A stretch of 64,000 nucleotides of DNA from Edaphobacter sp. 12200R-103 (GCF_010093025.1 NZ_CP048114.1:2046001-2110000), one strand, 5' to 3'; shown: positions 51,053-60,941, counted from the stretch's first letter. Program-made: numbers and translations. Notes: a model not told the origin generated them from the sequence alone.

Positions 51053-51763
51053 CTACGCCTTGCCGGCAGCCTCTGCCGCCGAGTAGTCCAGCTGAATTCC
51101 GGGACCCATCGTCGAGCTCAGCGTTACGCCCTTGATGTACTTGCCCTTTGCAGCCGAAGGCTTCGCCTTCACGACGCTCGTGATGACGGTCGTCGCATTG
51201 TCGATCAGCTTCTGCGGATCGAACGAGAGCTTGCCCACAGGAACGTGGACCAGGGCGGTCTTGTCGGTGCGGAACTCAACCTTACCGGCCTTGATCTCCT
51301 TGACCGCCGAAGCCACATCCGTGGTCACGGTTCCGGTCTTCGGGTTGGGCATCAGGCCCTTGGGACCGAGCACCTTACCCAGGCGTCCGACCGACTTCAT
51401 CATGTCGGGGGTCGCGATCAGGGCGTCGAAGTCCGTCCAGCCTTCCTTCTGAATCTTCTCAACCAGCTCTTCGCCACCGAAGAACTCAGCGCCCGCCGCC
51501 TCAGCGTCGCGAACTTTGTCGCCCGAAGCGATTACGGCCACGACCTTGGTCTTACCCAGGCCGTGCGGCAGAACGACGGTGCCACGAACCATCTGATCGG
51601 CATGCCGGGGATCCACACCCAGCCGCATCGTCAGGTCAACCGTCTCATCAAACTTTGCGTATTTTGCCTTCTGGAGAAGCGGAACAGCGTCCGCCAAAAC
51701 GTAAGGACGGGGCTCAACGAGCGCGCGCGCCTTCGCCAGATTCTTGGAGATCTTCCTAGCCAT
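51053..51763 (-). CDS. rplA: Ribosomal protein L1
   Basis: A 236-aa two-domain protein of the large-subunit L1 stalk, the usual length. [38 protein letters not shown] and [21 protein letters not shown] are diagnostic. L1 is normally a translational repressor of its own operon. Here rplK does not lie upstream, so rplA is the first gene of this block. A hairpin (51821-51841) near the predicted transcript start may be the L1 target. GAGGGAAG precedes the ATG. Confidence 0.98.
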   Translation of the reverse strand: MARKISKNLAKARALVEPRPYVLADAVPLLQKAKYAKFDETVDLTMRLGVDPRHADQMVRGTVVLPHGLGKTKVVAVIASGDKVRDAEAAGAEFFGGEELVEKIQKEGWTDFDALIATPDMMKSVGRLGKVLGPKGLMPNPKTGTVTTDVASAVKEIKAGKVEFRTDKTALVHVPVGKLSFDPQKLIDNATTVITSVVKAKPSAAKGKYIKGVTLSSTMGPGIQLDYSAAEAAGKA

Positions 51764-51820
51764 CTTCCCTCATCTCCCACCCCTCTCGGAAACAAATCTC
51801 CGGGGCGTGGTCATCGACTG

Positions 51821-51841
51821 GTCTCAACGGGGAGTTGAGAC
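51821..51841 (-). promoter_or_regulatory. Leader hairpin before rplA, possible L1 autoregulatory site
   Basis: GTCTCAAC (51821-51828) and GTTGAGAC (51834-51841) are perfectly complementary around a five-base loop. It sits 58 bases upstream of the rplA ATG at the predicted 5' end of the transcript. Confidence 0.45.
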
Positions 51842-51850
51842 GTTCCTTTC

Positions 51851-51879
51851 AGTATGCCTTAAAACCGGAGGCGAAGCAA
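51851..51879 (-). promoter_or_regulatory. Sigma-70-like promoter for rplA
   Basis: On the minus strand TTGCTT (51879-51874), 17-base spacer, CATACT (51856-51851). Predicted start near 51844. Because rplK is absent upstream, a promoter here is needed; the match to consensus is moderate. Confidence 0.4.
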
Positions 51880-51992
51880 CATTTTTGGGTCCAACGGCCA
51901 CATTAAGTCCGAGATGCCGACATATGTGACTAATCGGCTGATTTGATTTCCCGAATGATGTCAAAACGATTTTCCATGGCTCACACGCAGGT

Positions 51993-52919
51993 CTATGCCT
52001 CGAAGAATTCCTCGGCAACACTCTTAATGGCGAGTGTTTCTTCGATGCGGCAACCGATATTCTGGCGGATCATTAACTCCGCGAGTTGATCGCCATCGAT
52101 CAGAACTATGCGCTTGCTCAAAAAGTCGGCAGTCTCTCTGGCGGATTGAGAAAAGCTCGAAGTTGTTACGAAGAGACCCTTGTTTGCTTTGTGACGGTCA
52201 AGACTGCCGAAGAAGTCACGGATTGCGCCGGAACCGATGTTGTTCCCAGCGGCGTACCGTTTGGCTTGGATGTATACGCGATCTAAGCCCAGAATGTCCT
52301 GATCGACCACACCATCCACGCCATCATCACCGGCGCGTCCGAGCGTACGACCTGCCTTATCGGCGCTCGTACCGCCGTACCCCATACTGAGGAGCAGGTT
52401 TACTATGAGGCGCTCGAAGAAATCAGGTGGTGCGCTACGAACCCGAGCCAAAAGATCTTGCGCAAGTGCTGTTTCAATTTGTCGGTGTGCCGCACGCATG
52501 ATTTCATCTGGCGTTTCCTTCTGATCAGACAGACCACTCGAGACTTGAGGTTGAGAGACTGTTTCATCGGTCTCGTCAGTTCGACGCCGGAATTCTCGAA
52601 ATTCCTCGAATTGATTCAGAAAGCGATTATCTATGGCGCTGGGGTTGGAGGCCAGGATCTCCTGCCCACGGGAGGTGATCTTGAAATGGCCTCTCTTCGT
52701 GAGCTCAACGAGTCCTGCCTTGCTGAGATAAGACTTGGCCCAATGAACGCGGTTGCTAAAGATCGATTGCTTGCCTGACGGCAACAATGCTGACCTATCC
52801 TCGGAACTCAGGGCCAACTCATCCGCGAGTGATTCAACAACTGCTCCGATACGTACTTCTCCTTGAGCTGCCTCCCTGAGAACAGGGAGCATAAGGAATT
52901 GGTAATCAGGAATTGCCAT
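51993..52919 (-). CDS. mrr: Type IV restriction endonuclease Mrr
   Basis: A 308-aa protein, close to E. coli Mrr (about 304 aa). The N-terminal winged-helix domain (MAIPDYQFLMLPVLREA... NRVHWAKSYLSKAGLVELTKRGHFKIT) reads methylated DNA. The C-terminal PD-(D/E)xK nuclease has GDDGVDGVV with D202 and QAK (218-220). It cleaves methylated DNA of foreign origin. The frame extends 40 codons farther up to 53039, but the ATG at 52919 matches the family N-terminus. It lies directly upstream of rplA on the same strand, in place of the usual rplK, and is divergent from the radical SAM gene. Confidence 0.9.
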   Translation of the reverse strand: MAIPDYQFLMLPVLREAAQGEVRIGAVVESLADELALSSEDRSALLPSGKQSIFSNRVHWAKSYLSKAGLVELTKRGHFKITSRGQEILASNPSAIDNRFLNQFEEFREFRRRTDETDETVSQPQVSSGLSDQKETPDEIMRAAHRQIETALAQDLLARVRSAPPDFFERLIVNLLLSMGYGGTSADKAGRTLGRAGDDGVDGVVDQDILGLDRVYIQAKRYAAGNNIGSGAIRDFFGSLDRHKANKGLFVTTSSFSQSARETADFLSKRIVLIDGDQLAELMIRQNIGCRIEETLAIKSVAEEFFEA

Positions 52920-53116
52920 CGTCCAGTTGCTCAATGAGTATGGGATCGTTTGATTGTAACGCTCCCAGCACAACCACCGCGTCTCACAAAGAGCAAGTAC
53001 CGGTAAACTGGATACTTCCCCGATCTTAATGCTGGGCAAATCTAATCCTGCTGTTCAAAATTCCCGCTTGACGCCGTCATCCTGCCGCCCTATCCTCGTG
53101 TCAGTAAGGCGAACAA

Positions 53117-54274
53117 ATGGCGAAAATACTCCAACCCGCCGAATCGCTCTTCCCCATCCTCAATCAGGATGCAGCCCAGCCCTCCCCACGCCCCGCCACC
53201 GGCCTCGCCCGCATGGCCTTCGAATCCACCCACGCCGACGACGGACACCTTATCGAATTCCGCACCCTAAAGGTTCGCAGCATCCTCAACCGCTCCATCT
53301 CCAAACGCATGAGCTGGATTGCCTGGAGCATCAACCCCTACCGCGGATGCGAGTTCGCCTGCCGCTACTGCTACGCCCGCTACACCCACGAGTTCATGGC
53401 TCCGCGCCCGGACCAGCCGCCGCAGCCCGGCCAGCCCGACTTCCGCGACCCCAACACCTTCGAGCGCCTCATCTTCCTCAAGCAGAACGCCGCCTGGCTG
53501 CTCGAGCAGGAGCTGCGCCGCCACCATCCCCACGACCAGATCGCCATCGGAACCGCCACCGATCCCTGGCAGCCCATCGAACGCCGCGCCCGCATCACCC
53601 GCAGCCTGCTGGAGGTCTTCGCCCGCCACTCCGGCTACAGCATCGGCATCGTCACCAAGTCCCGCCTCATCCTGCGTGACACTGACCTTTTGCAGGAGAT
53701 CAATCGCCGCAACCGCCTCACCGTCCACATCACCATCACCACACCCGACGCTGCCCTTGCACGGCTGCTCGAGCCCCGCGCTCCCCGTCCCGACCTCCGC
53801 CTCGATACGGTCCGCCGCCTCCGTCAGGCCGGAATCACCACCGGCATCCTCTGCTCGCCCCTGCTGCCGGGAATCACCGACACCGAGGAAGCCATCGACC
53901 GCATGGCCCAATACGCCGCCCAGGCCAACGCCAGCTTCTTCGCCGCCAACCCGCTCTTCCTCAAGCCGTGCTCCCGTCCTACTTACCTGAGCTTCGTTCG
54001 GGAGCACTTCCCTCACCTCGTCGCCGACTATCACCGCCGCTTCGACCACGCCGACTTTGCCGCGAAGTCCTATGCCCAGCACCTCAGCCGTCTCGTCCAG
54101 CAGGCACGCGAACGTCACGGCCTCAACCGCCGTTTTTTCGACGGCCAGGAATCTGACATCCGGATCGCAGTCGATTTCAACCGGCCTGCCGATCCTCGCC
54201 CGCCCGATCCAGAACGCTCATCCACGCGCAAGCCACCCGTCACCGCACCGCAACAGCAACGTCTCTTTGCCTGA
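53117..54274 (+). CDS. Radical SAM protein of the Rv2578c family
   Basis: A 385-aa protein with the radical-SAM cluster motif C-x3-C-x2-C at C78, C82 and C85 (RGCEFACRYCYAR). It has the family's NPYRGCEFACRYCYARYTHEF start and a TIM-barrel core with TDPWQPIERRARITRSLLE and PLLPGITDTEEAI. It reduces S-adenosylmethionine to a 5'-deoxyadenosyl radical; the substrate is unknown. In other organisms relatives of this family are linked to photolyase-like or spore-lyase-like repair, which is not provable here. The C-terminus is Pro-rich. It is divergent from mrr. Confidence 0.87.
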   Translation: MAKILQPAESLFPILNQDAAQPSPRPATGLARMAFESTHADDGHLIEFRTLKVRSILNRSISKRMSWIAWSINPYRGCEFACRYCYARYTHEFMAPRPDQPPQPGQPDFRDPNTFERLIFLKQNAAWLLEQELRRHHPHDQIAIGTATDPWQPIERRARITRSLLEVFARHSGYSIGIVTKSRLILRDTDLLQEINRRNRLTVHITITTPDAALARLLEPRAPRPDLRLDTVRRLRQAGITTGILCSPLLPGITDTEEAIDRMAQYAAQANASFFAANPLFLKPCSRPTYLSFVREHFPHLVADYHRRFDHADFAAKSYAQHLSRLVQQARERHGLNRRFFDGQESDIRIAVDFNRPADPRPPDPERSSTRKPPVTAPQQQRLFA

Positions 54275-54555
54275 GCCACTCACCCTATGGGAGAACAAGA
54301 ATGCAACGACAGTGGATTGCACGCCTCACCTCTTCCACCCTCACCCGAAGAACCCGTCGACGATCCATCCTCTGCCACAGGCTGGAGAAGACGCCTGTGC
54401 ACACCGTCCGGCAGCGGAACCACCGCAAGTCTCCACGGCCCTGCCGCTGCCCTCTGCTGCTAAACAAAAACTGTGTTGCAGCGCCCAATGAATTCAGCAC
54501 CTGAGACATTCGGCGTTACCTGAACCGCAGTCCATCCTCAACACGCAGAAGCCCC
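54275..54555. other. Short region with no convincing gene
   Basis: Between the radical SAM gene and tsaE. A 58-codon plus-strand ORF (ATG 54287) is Pro/Ser-rich, has no ribosome-binding site and no recognisable motif. I see no terminator. Confidence 0.5.
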
Positions 54556-55008
54556 TCAGTTCCACCGCACCATCATTCCGCGCTCATCGCCTTCGCCGTG
54601 CTCCATGGCAATCTCCGCATCCATGCGCGAAACGATGCTCTCGAACCGCTCTCCCCACTCCACCAGCACCAGAGCATCCGGCTCCGCGATCATCTCTTCG
54701 AGACCCAGCGTTGCCAGCTCCCTTTCCGTCTCCAGCCGGTAAAGGTCCAGGTGATAGATCCTCACCTTCGATCCCACATATTCATGCACCAGCGTAAAGG
54801 TGGGACTGGTAACGTCTTCTTCCACCGCCGCGCCCAGAGAGGCTGCAATTCCCTTCACCAACGTCGTCTTCCCTGCACCGACTTCGCCTCGCAAAACCAC
54901 CAGCTTCGGAGCAGGCAGCAGAATCTCCCCAATTCTCTCTCCGAGGGCCAGCGTGCCCGCTACGCTCCGTGAACGAAACCTCTTCTCCCGCGAAAATTCT
55001 TTAGCCAA
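54556..55008 (-). CDS. tsaE: tRNA threonylcarbamoyladenosine biosynthesis protein TsaE
   Basis: A 150-aa P-loop ATPase of the t6A37 tRNA modification pathway that acts with TsaB and TsaD. GEVGAGKTT is the P-loop; SPTFTLVHEY and HLDLYRLETERE complete the family signature; EWGERF lies near the C-terminus. The start is TTG 55008 with AAAGGTG a few bases upstream, 17 bases after the nnrD/nnrE stop, so the two are an operon. Confidence 0.95.
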   Translation of the reverse strand: MAKEFSREKRFRSRSVAGTLALGERIGEILLPAPKLVVLRGEVGAGKTTLVKGIAASLGAAVEEDVTSPTFTLVHEYVGSKVRIYHLDLYRLETERELATLGLEEMIAEPDALVLVEWGERFESIVSRMDAEIAMEHGEGDERGMMVRWN

Positions 55009-55025
55009 TCTTCACCTTTCTTCCT

Positions 55026-56630
55026 TCAGCGTAGTCCGCAGATCCAGCTCAGCCCGTCTTCATCCTTCACACGATAGCGAAACGCATCTGAGAGATGCGC
55101 CACCGTGTCCGTCGCCAACACTGTATGCTCGTCCATCACACGCGCCGCAAAATCCGCCGCCAGCCCATGCAGGTAGACCGCTGCCTCCACCGCATGCGCA
55201 ACATCCTCGGGAAACTGCGCCAGCATCGCAGCCACGATGCCGGTCAGGATATCGCCGCTGCCTCCCTTCGCCATCGCCGGATTCCCCGTCGTGTTTACTG
55301 CGATCCTTCCGTCCGGATGCGCTACCAGCGTCCGCCATCCCTTCAGTACCAGCGTCAGCCTGTGCTCCGTGGCAAACTTTCGTGCCAATCCGATGCGGTC
55401 CGCCTCGGCCTCCCTCACCGTCAATCCCGCCAGGCGAGCCATCTCGCCGGGGTGCGGAGTCAGCACCAGCGTTCGGCCTTCCCCATTCAACAGCTCGACC
55501 TGGCTATCAAAGGCATTCAGTCCATCCGCATCGATGACCATCGGGACCGTCGTCCTGGCCAACAATTCTCTTGCGACTTTGCCCGCATCTCCCCGTTGCG
55601 AAAGCCCCGGCCCCACCGCAAGCACGGTCATCCGCTTCATCAGCTCTTCCAGACGTTCGCCCTCTACATTCGAAAGCGCGACCGCGCCCTCTGGGCTTTC
55701 TTCCAGCGGTCTCACCATCAGCTCCGGAGTCACGCCAGCGACCACGTCCACGATGGACCTCGGAACTGCCGCCGTCACCAGTCCGGCCCCAGTCCGAAGC
55801 GCAGCGAGTGACGCCATGCCCGGCGCGCCCGCGGTTCCATAGCTTCCTCCCACAACCAGCACATGACCGAATTTGCCCTTGTTCGAGTTTGCCGGGCGCG
55901 GCTTCTCCGCAATTGACTTCGAGCCTCCCGTCCACCTCAGCCCATCGCCCGCCGGGATAGCCTCCTTCGGCGACCCGATATCGGCCACTACCACCGGGCC
56001 TGCGGTCATGTATCCAAAGACATGAGCCAGCTTGGGAGCCGTAAACGTCACGACGCCATCTGCGCGGAACGCTCCGTTCACAGATTGCTCCACCGAGTCG
56101 GCATCCCACCCGCTCGGAAGATCGACCGCAATCACTGGAGTCGACAACTCATTCAGTATGTCCTGCGCACTCGCAGCCAGCCCTCGCAACGGAGGCCGGA
56201 ATCCCGTTCCCACCACTGCGTCCAGTACCAGGTCCGCGGGCTGGCCATTCGTCTTCAAAACACCCGTATCCTGGAGCGCCAGCTTCAGCCCTGCCGCGTC
56301 CTCGACCTCATGTACCGGAACGCCCGTCTCCTGCCTCAATCTCGCCAAGGCCTCTGCAGCCTGCCCCTTAACCTCATCCACACGGCCGAGGATGATTACG
56401 TCAACCGTCACGCCCTCTGCAGCCAGCGCTCTCGCGGCGACCATGCCATCGCCGCCGTTGTTCCCCTTCCCGCAGAGAGCGACCACCCGCCGCGCCTGGG
56501 GATAGTGCCTCCTGGCGAAGTTTGCCACAGCTCCACCGGCCGCCTCCATCAGGGCGCCAAAGGCAACTCCGAACTCGACGACCGTACGGCGATCGGTCTC
56601 TCCCATCTCGGCGGCTGTAAGAACTCTCAT
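55026..56630 (-). CDS. nnr: Bifunctional NAD(P)H-hydrate epimerase / ADP-dependent NAD(P)H-hydrate dehydratase
   Basis: Repairs hydrated NADH and NADPH. The 534-aa protein has an N-terminal epimerase domain (about 1-215, with CGKGNNGGDGMVAARAL) and a C-terminal ribokinase-like dehydratase domain (about 235-525, with VVGGSYGTAGAPGMA, VLTPHPGEMARL and GNPAMAKGGSGDILTGIVAAMLAQ). Both halves look complete. It lies 17 bases before tsaE and 88 bases after the transpeptidase gene, separated from the latter by a terminator. Confidence 0.96.
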   Translation of the reverse strand: MRVLTAAEMGETDRRTVVEFGVAFGALMEAAGGAVANFARRHYPQARRVVALCGKGNNGGDGMVAARALAAEGVTVDVIILGRVDEVKGQAAEALARLRQETGVPVHEVEDAAGLKLALQDTGVLKTNGQPADLVLDAVVGTGFRPPLRGLAASAQDILNELSTPVIAVDLPSGWDADSVEQSVNGAFRADGVVTFTAPKLAHVFGYMTAGPVVVADIGSPKEAIPAGDGLRWTGGSKSIAEKPRPANSNKGKFGHVLVVGGSYGTAGAPGMASLAALRTGAGLVTAAVPRSIVDVVAGVTPELMVRPLEESPEGAVALSNVEGERLEELMKRMTVLAVGPGLSQRGDAGKVARELLARTTVPMVIDADGLNAFDSQVELLNGEGRTLVLTPHPGEMARLAGLTVREAEADRIGLARKFATEHRLTLVLKGWRTLVAHPDGRIAVNTTGNPAMAKGGSGDILTGIVAAMLAQFPEDVAHAVEAAVYLHGLAADFAARVMDEHTVLATDTVAHLSDAFRYRVKDEDGLSWICGLR

Positions 56631-56668
56631 CTCACCCTTCTATCCCATCGCGCCTTCTCAGGCAAAAC

Positions 56669-56694
56669 AAGAGCCCTGCATCTGCAGGGCTCTT
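56669..56694 (-). terminator. Intrinsic terminator between the transpeptidase gene and nnr
   Basis: AAGAGCCCTGCA (56669-56680) pairs with TGCAGGGCTCTT (56683-56694). On the minus strand it is followed by GTTTTG. It lies 24 bases after the transpeptidase stop. Confidence 0.75.
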
Positions 56695-56718
56695 GAAGAG
56701 TCTTCCCAAAATTCGTGC

Positions 56719-57951
56719 TTACTCGGTTCCCAGAACTCCCGAGGCCTGCTGGGTCTTCGGAGTGAAGTAACTCTTCTCCCATAGCGCACGGTAGAGCTGG
56801 CCTGTAAGTTCTGCTGCTTTCGGGCCGAAGGTCGGGCGTCCACCTTCCAGAAAGAAGACCGTGACCAGCCGTCCCCTGGGAGTATCTGCATACGAACCGA
56901 ACCAGCCAAACCGTGTCCCGTTGTTCGAGCAGGTTCCCGTCTTGCCCATCACGGGAAACTCACTGAAATTCGTTCTCAGCGAACGAGCCGTTCCATATCT
57001 CACTGCACCTTCCATCCCGTCGACGATCTCCGGAATCAGCGGTGCGATGTTCAACTGACGCTTCACCCTCGGTTGAAAGCTGGCAATATCGATCGCGCTC
57101 TCGGGATGCTGCAGGTAATAGAGCGTTCCGCCGTTGGCGATCGCAGAGACCAGCGCTCCCAGCTGTAGCGGCGTCATCGAGATACTCTCGCCAAACGAGC
57201 ACATCCTTCCTACGCCGCCCCGCTTTGCCGGAAGCACCTCGTCCGGATAGACGCCAAGCTGCTCGCCCTGGATGTGGTAGCCGGCCAGTTCGCCCAGGCC
57301 AAACTCGTTGGCGTAGTGCTTTACTCGTTCAAAGCCCAGCGAACGTCCCAGCGTCTCAAAATACGCATTGTTGGAGTGCGCCAGCGCGTCGGTCATCGTC
57401 ATGCGATAGTGGCCACCGAGGTTCACCGGCGTGTCCTTCTTGACGATTCCCTCCTCAAGAGCGGCCAGGGCAACGCTCAACTTGATCGTCGAGCAGGGTT
57501 CGGCTCCGCGTGAGAGAGCCAGCTTCTGGTTCACCATCGCCAGAATTCTGCCATTCGACGGATCGATGACCAGCGCCGTGCCATTCATGTTGCCAAGCGC
57601 CTCAATGGCCGCCGCACGAACAACCGGATCCTCTCCGTCGGTAACGTCTCCCAGAGTCAGGTTGTCGGCATAGGAGCTGGCCGAGAAGTGCTCATAATGC
57701 CGGCTCCGCCGAACGGCCAGCCGGGTTTTGGCTCCGCGACGACGCCGCGAAGATTTTGCGGAAGCCTTTGTTGTTCTCTTGGCTTTTGAACTCGTCTTCG
57801 CCGCGACTCTCGTCTTTGCGACCGAGCTACGAGAAGTTCCAGATGAATGATGTTTTGCACTGCCCGATGAGGTCAGCGCCACCGTATCCGGTCCCCAACC
57901 CAGCATCATGCCCACAAGAACCACGCCGACGACCCTGAACCACCTAGACAC
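56719..57951 (-). CDS. Penicillin-binding transpeptidase-domain protein with basic linker
   Basis: A 410-aa periplasmic acyl-serine transpeptidase. The catalytic motifs are SxxK (S154-T-I-K157), SxN (S193-N-N195) and KTG (K337-T-G339). The N-terminus is a hydrophobic anchor or signal (RVVGVVLVGMMLGWG), followed by a Ser/Lys/Arg/Ala-rich linker (about 28-85) in place of the pedestal domain of class B PBPs. It may form crosslinks or act as a beta-lactam-binding sensor of the BlaR/OXA type. GGAG lies nine bases before GTG 57951. It follows ftsZ by 147 bases, so a septal role is plausible. Confidence 0.88.
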   Translation of the reverse strand: MSRWFRVVGVVLVGMMLGWGPDTVALTSSGSAKHHSSGTSRSSVAKTRVAAKTSSKAKRTTKASAKSSRRRRGAKTRLAVRRSRHYEHFSASSYADNLTLGDVTDGEDPVVRAAAIEALGNMNGTALVIDPSNGRILAMVNQKLALSRGAEPCSTIKLSVALAALEEGIVKKDTPVNLGGHYRMTMTDALAHSNNAYFETLGRSLGFERVKHYANEFGLGELAGYHIQGEQLGVYPDEVLPAKRGGVGRMCSFGESISMTPLQLGALVSAIANGGTLYYLQHPESAIDIASFQPRVKRQLNIAPLIPEIVDGMEGAVRYGTARSLRTNFSEFPVMGKTGTCSNNGTRFGWFGSYADTPRGRLVTVFFLEGGRPTFGPKAAELTGQLYRALWEKSYFTPKTQQASGVLGTE

Positions 57952-58098
57952 CCATGTGCTCCTTCTACGTCTAAACCTATCGTTGCAATCGAGTTGCCAT
58001 CCACGGCAGCAAAATCTCAGAACATCCTAACGACATTCCGCCCACTTCCCTATGCTACTTCCATGCTACGCGCCTCGACCCGCAATTCGCCGCCGGTT

Positions 58099-59592
58099 TT
58101 AGTTCCCACGCCGCAGAAATGCCGGAATATCAAGCTCATCCGGCTCCGAGGGGTCCGGCTGAATCACCGTCGCCGCAGCAAAGGGAGATCGCACGCCCGC
58201 ATCCACGCCGGGATTGGAAGACGGAGGATTGTCCTGCGCAACCGCGAACGTCGTGCCATGGATACCCGCCTCGACCCGTACGGGCTGCTCTATTCCAGGA
58301 GAGGCCACTGTCCGCTGCGGAGAAGTACGGAAAAAATCATCGTCAAAGACCGACGCGGGAACAGGAACCAGCTCTGGATTCGCCGCCACTGCCGGATGAT
58401 CTGCCGCCCCATCCCGACGTGACTCCATCTGCGGTTCCGCAACGCGCTGTTGAGGAGCTGCCACCGCCGGCTCCGTCCGTTCCATCTCTTCGCTCAGAAA
58501 ACGCGGCGTCGTCGGACGCGAAACCGGGATTCGCGGCTCAACCGGCATCTCATAGCGCACGGTCGGCAGGGTCGCCTCGGCCAGCATACGCTCGCGCCGC
58601 GCCGGCATCTCCTGCTGTTTGAAACCGGTAGCGATCACCGTAATCTTTACGTCGTCGCCCATCGTCTCATCCTGCACCGCGCCGAAGATGATGTTCGCAT
58701 CTTCATGCGCCGCGTTCTGAATGATCGTCGAGGCTTCGTTCACCTCGTTCAGCTTCAGGCTGCTCGAGCCCGTGATGTTAATTAGGATGCCTTTCGCGCC
58801 GTCGATGGCGCCCGACTCCAGCAGAGGCGAAGCCATGGCTGCCATCGCGGCCTCCACTGCGCGGTTCTCTCCGGAGCGCACCGCGGTTCCCATCACCGCA
58901 TAGCCCATCCCCGCCATCGTCGTCTTCACGTCGGCAAAGTCGCGGTTGATCACACCGGGAATCGTAATAATGTCTGAGATACCCTGAACACCCTGCCGCA
59001 GAACGTCGTCGGCGATCCGGAAGCTCTCGAAGAAGCCCGCATCCTTGGCCACAGCCAGCAGCTTCTCGTTCGGGATCACGATGACGGTATCCACCGACTC
59101 CAGTAGCTCCTGCATACCGCGCTCGGCCTGCATCATGCGCCGCTTGCCTTCAAAGCCGAAGGGCCGCGTCACGACGGCGACCGTCAGGGCCCCCATCTCG
59201 CTTGCCAGCGAGGCGATCACCGGGGCCGCACCCGTGCCCGTGCCTCCGCCCAGACCGGCAGTGACAAACACCATGTCCGCGCCCTCAAGCGCCTCGATAA
59301 TCTTGTCCGAATCTTCCAGCGCCGCGCGCCGCCCCACATCAGGATTCGCGCCCGCGCCCAGCCCGCTCGTCAGCTTGACACCAAGCTGCAGCTTGACCGG
59401 AGCCTGCGACGTCATCAGGGCCTGCACATCCGTGTTGGCCGCGATAAACTCAACGCCCTCCACCTTGGCCGCAATCATGCGGTTCACGGCGTTGTTTCCA
59501 CCGCCACCCACGCCGATGACCTTGATCCTGGCGCCGCGGGGGACTTCGTCGTGGTAGTGGATGCGGATATCGTCCTCAGGCAGATTCGACAT
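58099..59592 (-). CDS. ftsZ: Cell division GTPase FtsZ
   Basis: A 497-aa tubulin homologue forming the Z-ring. Residues about 15-330 are the GTPase with [12 protein letters not shown] (29-40), the tubulin signature GGGTGTG (115-121), and NxDFADVKT. A long Pro/Ala/Glu-rich linker follows, ending in the conserved C-terminal peptide DIPAFLRR that binds FtsA. Length is above the usual about 380-400 because of the linker. AAGGAG lies upstream. It follows ftsA by 116 bases. Confidence 0.98.
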   Translation of the reverse strand: MSNLPEDDIRIHYHDEVPRGARIKVIGVGGGGNNAVNRMIAAKVEGVEFIAANTDVQALMTSQAPVKLQLGVKLTSGLGAGANPDVGRRAALEDSDKIIEALEGADMVFVTAGLGGGTGTGAAPVIASLASEMGALTVAVVTRPFGFEGKRRMMQAERGMQELLESVDTVIVIPNEKLLAVAKDAGFFESFRIADDVLRQGVQGISDIITIPGVINRDFADVKTTMAGMGYAVMGTAVRSGENRAVEAAMAAMASPLLESGAIDGAKGILINITGSSSLKLNEVNEASTIIQNAAHEDANIIFGAVQDETMGDDVKITVIATGFKQQEMPARRERMLAEATLPTVRYEMPVEPRIPVSRPTTPRFLSEEMERTEPAVAAPQQRVAEPQMESRRDGAADHPAVAANPELVPVPASVFDDDFFRTSPQRTVASPGIEQPVRVEAGIHGTTFAVAQDNPPSSNPGVDAGVRSPFAAATVIQPDPSEPDELDIPAFLRRGN

Positions 59593-59708
59593 TGATGCAG
59601 TGCTCCTTCGTTACCCCAATTCTCCCACCATCTCCGCGAGCAAAACATCCACGTTTTCCACCAGCACGTACCAAGGGTGGTTCAACCCAGGTGCAGCGCA
59701 GAGACTCC

Positions 59709-60941
59709 CTAGAAGCTTCCCGCAAAGATCGACTTCAGCTTCGACCGCAGACCCTGCTCTTCGCTCGCTCTCCGCACCTGCGTGCGGTGGGTGTACAGCA
59801 ACATACCGATCATCGTTGCATACTCCGGCCGCACCAGTTCATCCGGCATCTTCGACAACGGAACCGGGTAGCCGATCCGCGCCGGTACCCGTAGCAGGCT
59901 CTCGGCGTTATCCAGCAGCCCGGCCATCAGCGCTCCGCCTCCGGTGACCACGCAGCCGGCCCCCAGAGCCTCCAGCACGCCTCCCTGCCTCAGGTTGTCG
60001 CGCATCATCGTGAAGAGCTCGCGCGCGCGCGGCTCCAGGATCTCAGCCAGAAATCTCTGTCGTACCAGGCGCGCAGGCTGACCTCCAGAGATCGCAAGAT
60101 CGCCCCCTACCTCAATCTCGCTCGACTGCGGCACGGCAGTCACGATGCAGTGGCCGTAGGTCTTCTTCAGATGCTCGGCCTCCTCCACCGTCACGTGCAA
60201 TCCCACCGCGAGGTCGTTGGTAAAGTGGTCGCCGCCGATGGGCAGCACCGCCGTATGGGCCACGGAGCCTTCAAAGAACACTGCCAGCTCCGTCGTGCTC
60301 GATCCGATGTCAGCGATGCATACTCCCAGTTCGCGCTCATCGGCCGACAGGACCGCCTCCGCCGAAGCGATACCCTCATAGACCGTGTCCAGCACTTCCA
60401 GGCCTGCACGATTGGCACATGTGATCACGCTCTGGGCTACACCACCCGAGCAGGTAGAAAGATGAAGGTTGACCTCGAGCTTGTTCCCCACCATCCCAAT
60501 CGGGTCGTGAATCCCCTGCTGGTCGTCCAGAATAAACTCCTGGGGGAGCAGGTGCAGCACCTCGCGGTCAGCAGGCAGCGCCACGCTGCGCGCGCGGTCC
60601 ACCGCCGCCCTCACCTCTTCGCGCGTAATCTCGCGCATCCGGCTTCCCAGGCTGATGCCGCCGCGCGAGTTCATCCCGCGCACATGCGTTCCGCCAATCC
60701 CAACGACCGCCGTCTCAATCGCCGCCTTGGCCGAGCGCTCAGCCATCAGCGCGGACCGGTTGATGGCCTCCGCCGCTGGCCCCAGCTCTGCAATCAGGCC
60801 CTTGCGCATTCCTTTCGACGGCTCGACGCCGTGGCCGCGATAACGCAGGACTCCATCGTGAAGCTCGGCCACCAGCACACAGCTCTTCGAGCTGCCGGCG
60901 TCCAGCACCGTGATCAGATTCTCAATCTTCTGGTTCTTCAT
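59709..60941 (-). CDS. ftsA: Cell division protein FtsA
   Basis: A 410-aa actin-like protein that anchors FtsZ to the membrane. VLDAGSSKSCVLVAE is the phosphate-1 loop; VVGIGGTHVRGMNSRG, CIADIGSSTTELAVF and VVTGGGALMAGLLDNAE complete the actin fold. The C-terminus ends in an amphipathic helix (LRSKLKSIFAGSF) for membrane binding. Its start overlaps the ftsQ stop by four bases (ATGA), so translation is coupled. Confidence 0.98.
   Translation of the reverse strand: MKNQKIENLITVLDAGSSKSCVLVAELHDGVLRYRGHGVEPSKGMRKGLIAELGPAAEAINRSALMAERSAKAAIETAVVGIGGTHVRGMNSRGGISLGSRMREITREEVRAAVDRARSVALPADREVLHLLPQEFILDDQQGIHDPIGMVGNKLEVNLHLSTCSGGVAQSVITCANRAGLEVLDTVYEGIASAEAVLSADERELGVCIADIGSSTTELAVFFEGSVAHTAVLPIGGDHFTNDLAVGLHVTVEEAEHLKKTYGHCIVTAVPQSSEIEVGGDLAISGGQPARLVRQRFLAEILEPRARELFTMMRDNLRQGGVLEALGAGCVVTGGGALMAGLLDNAESLLRVPARIGYPVPLSKMPDELVRPEYATMIGMLLYTHRTQVRRASEEQGLRSKLKSIFAGSF

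Noticed and set aside
54287..54463. 58-codon plus-strand ORF after the radical SAM gene
   Set aside because: Pro/Ser-rich, no ribosome-binding site, no motif. Could be real but cannot be supported.
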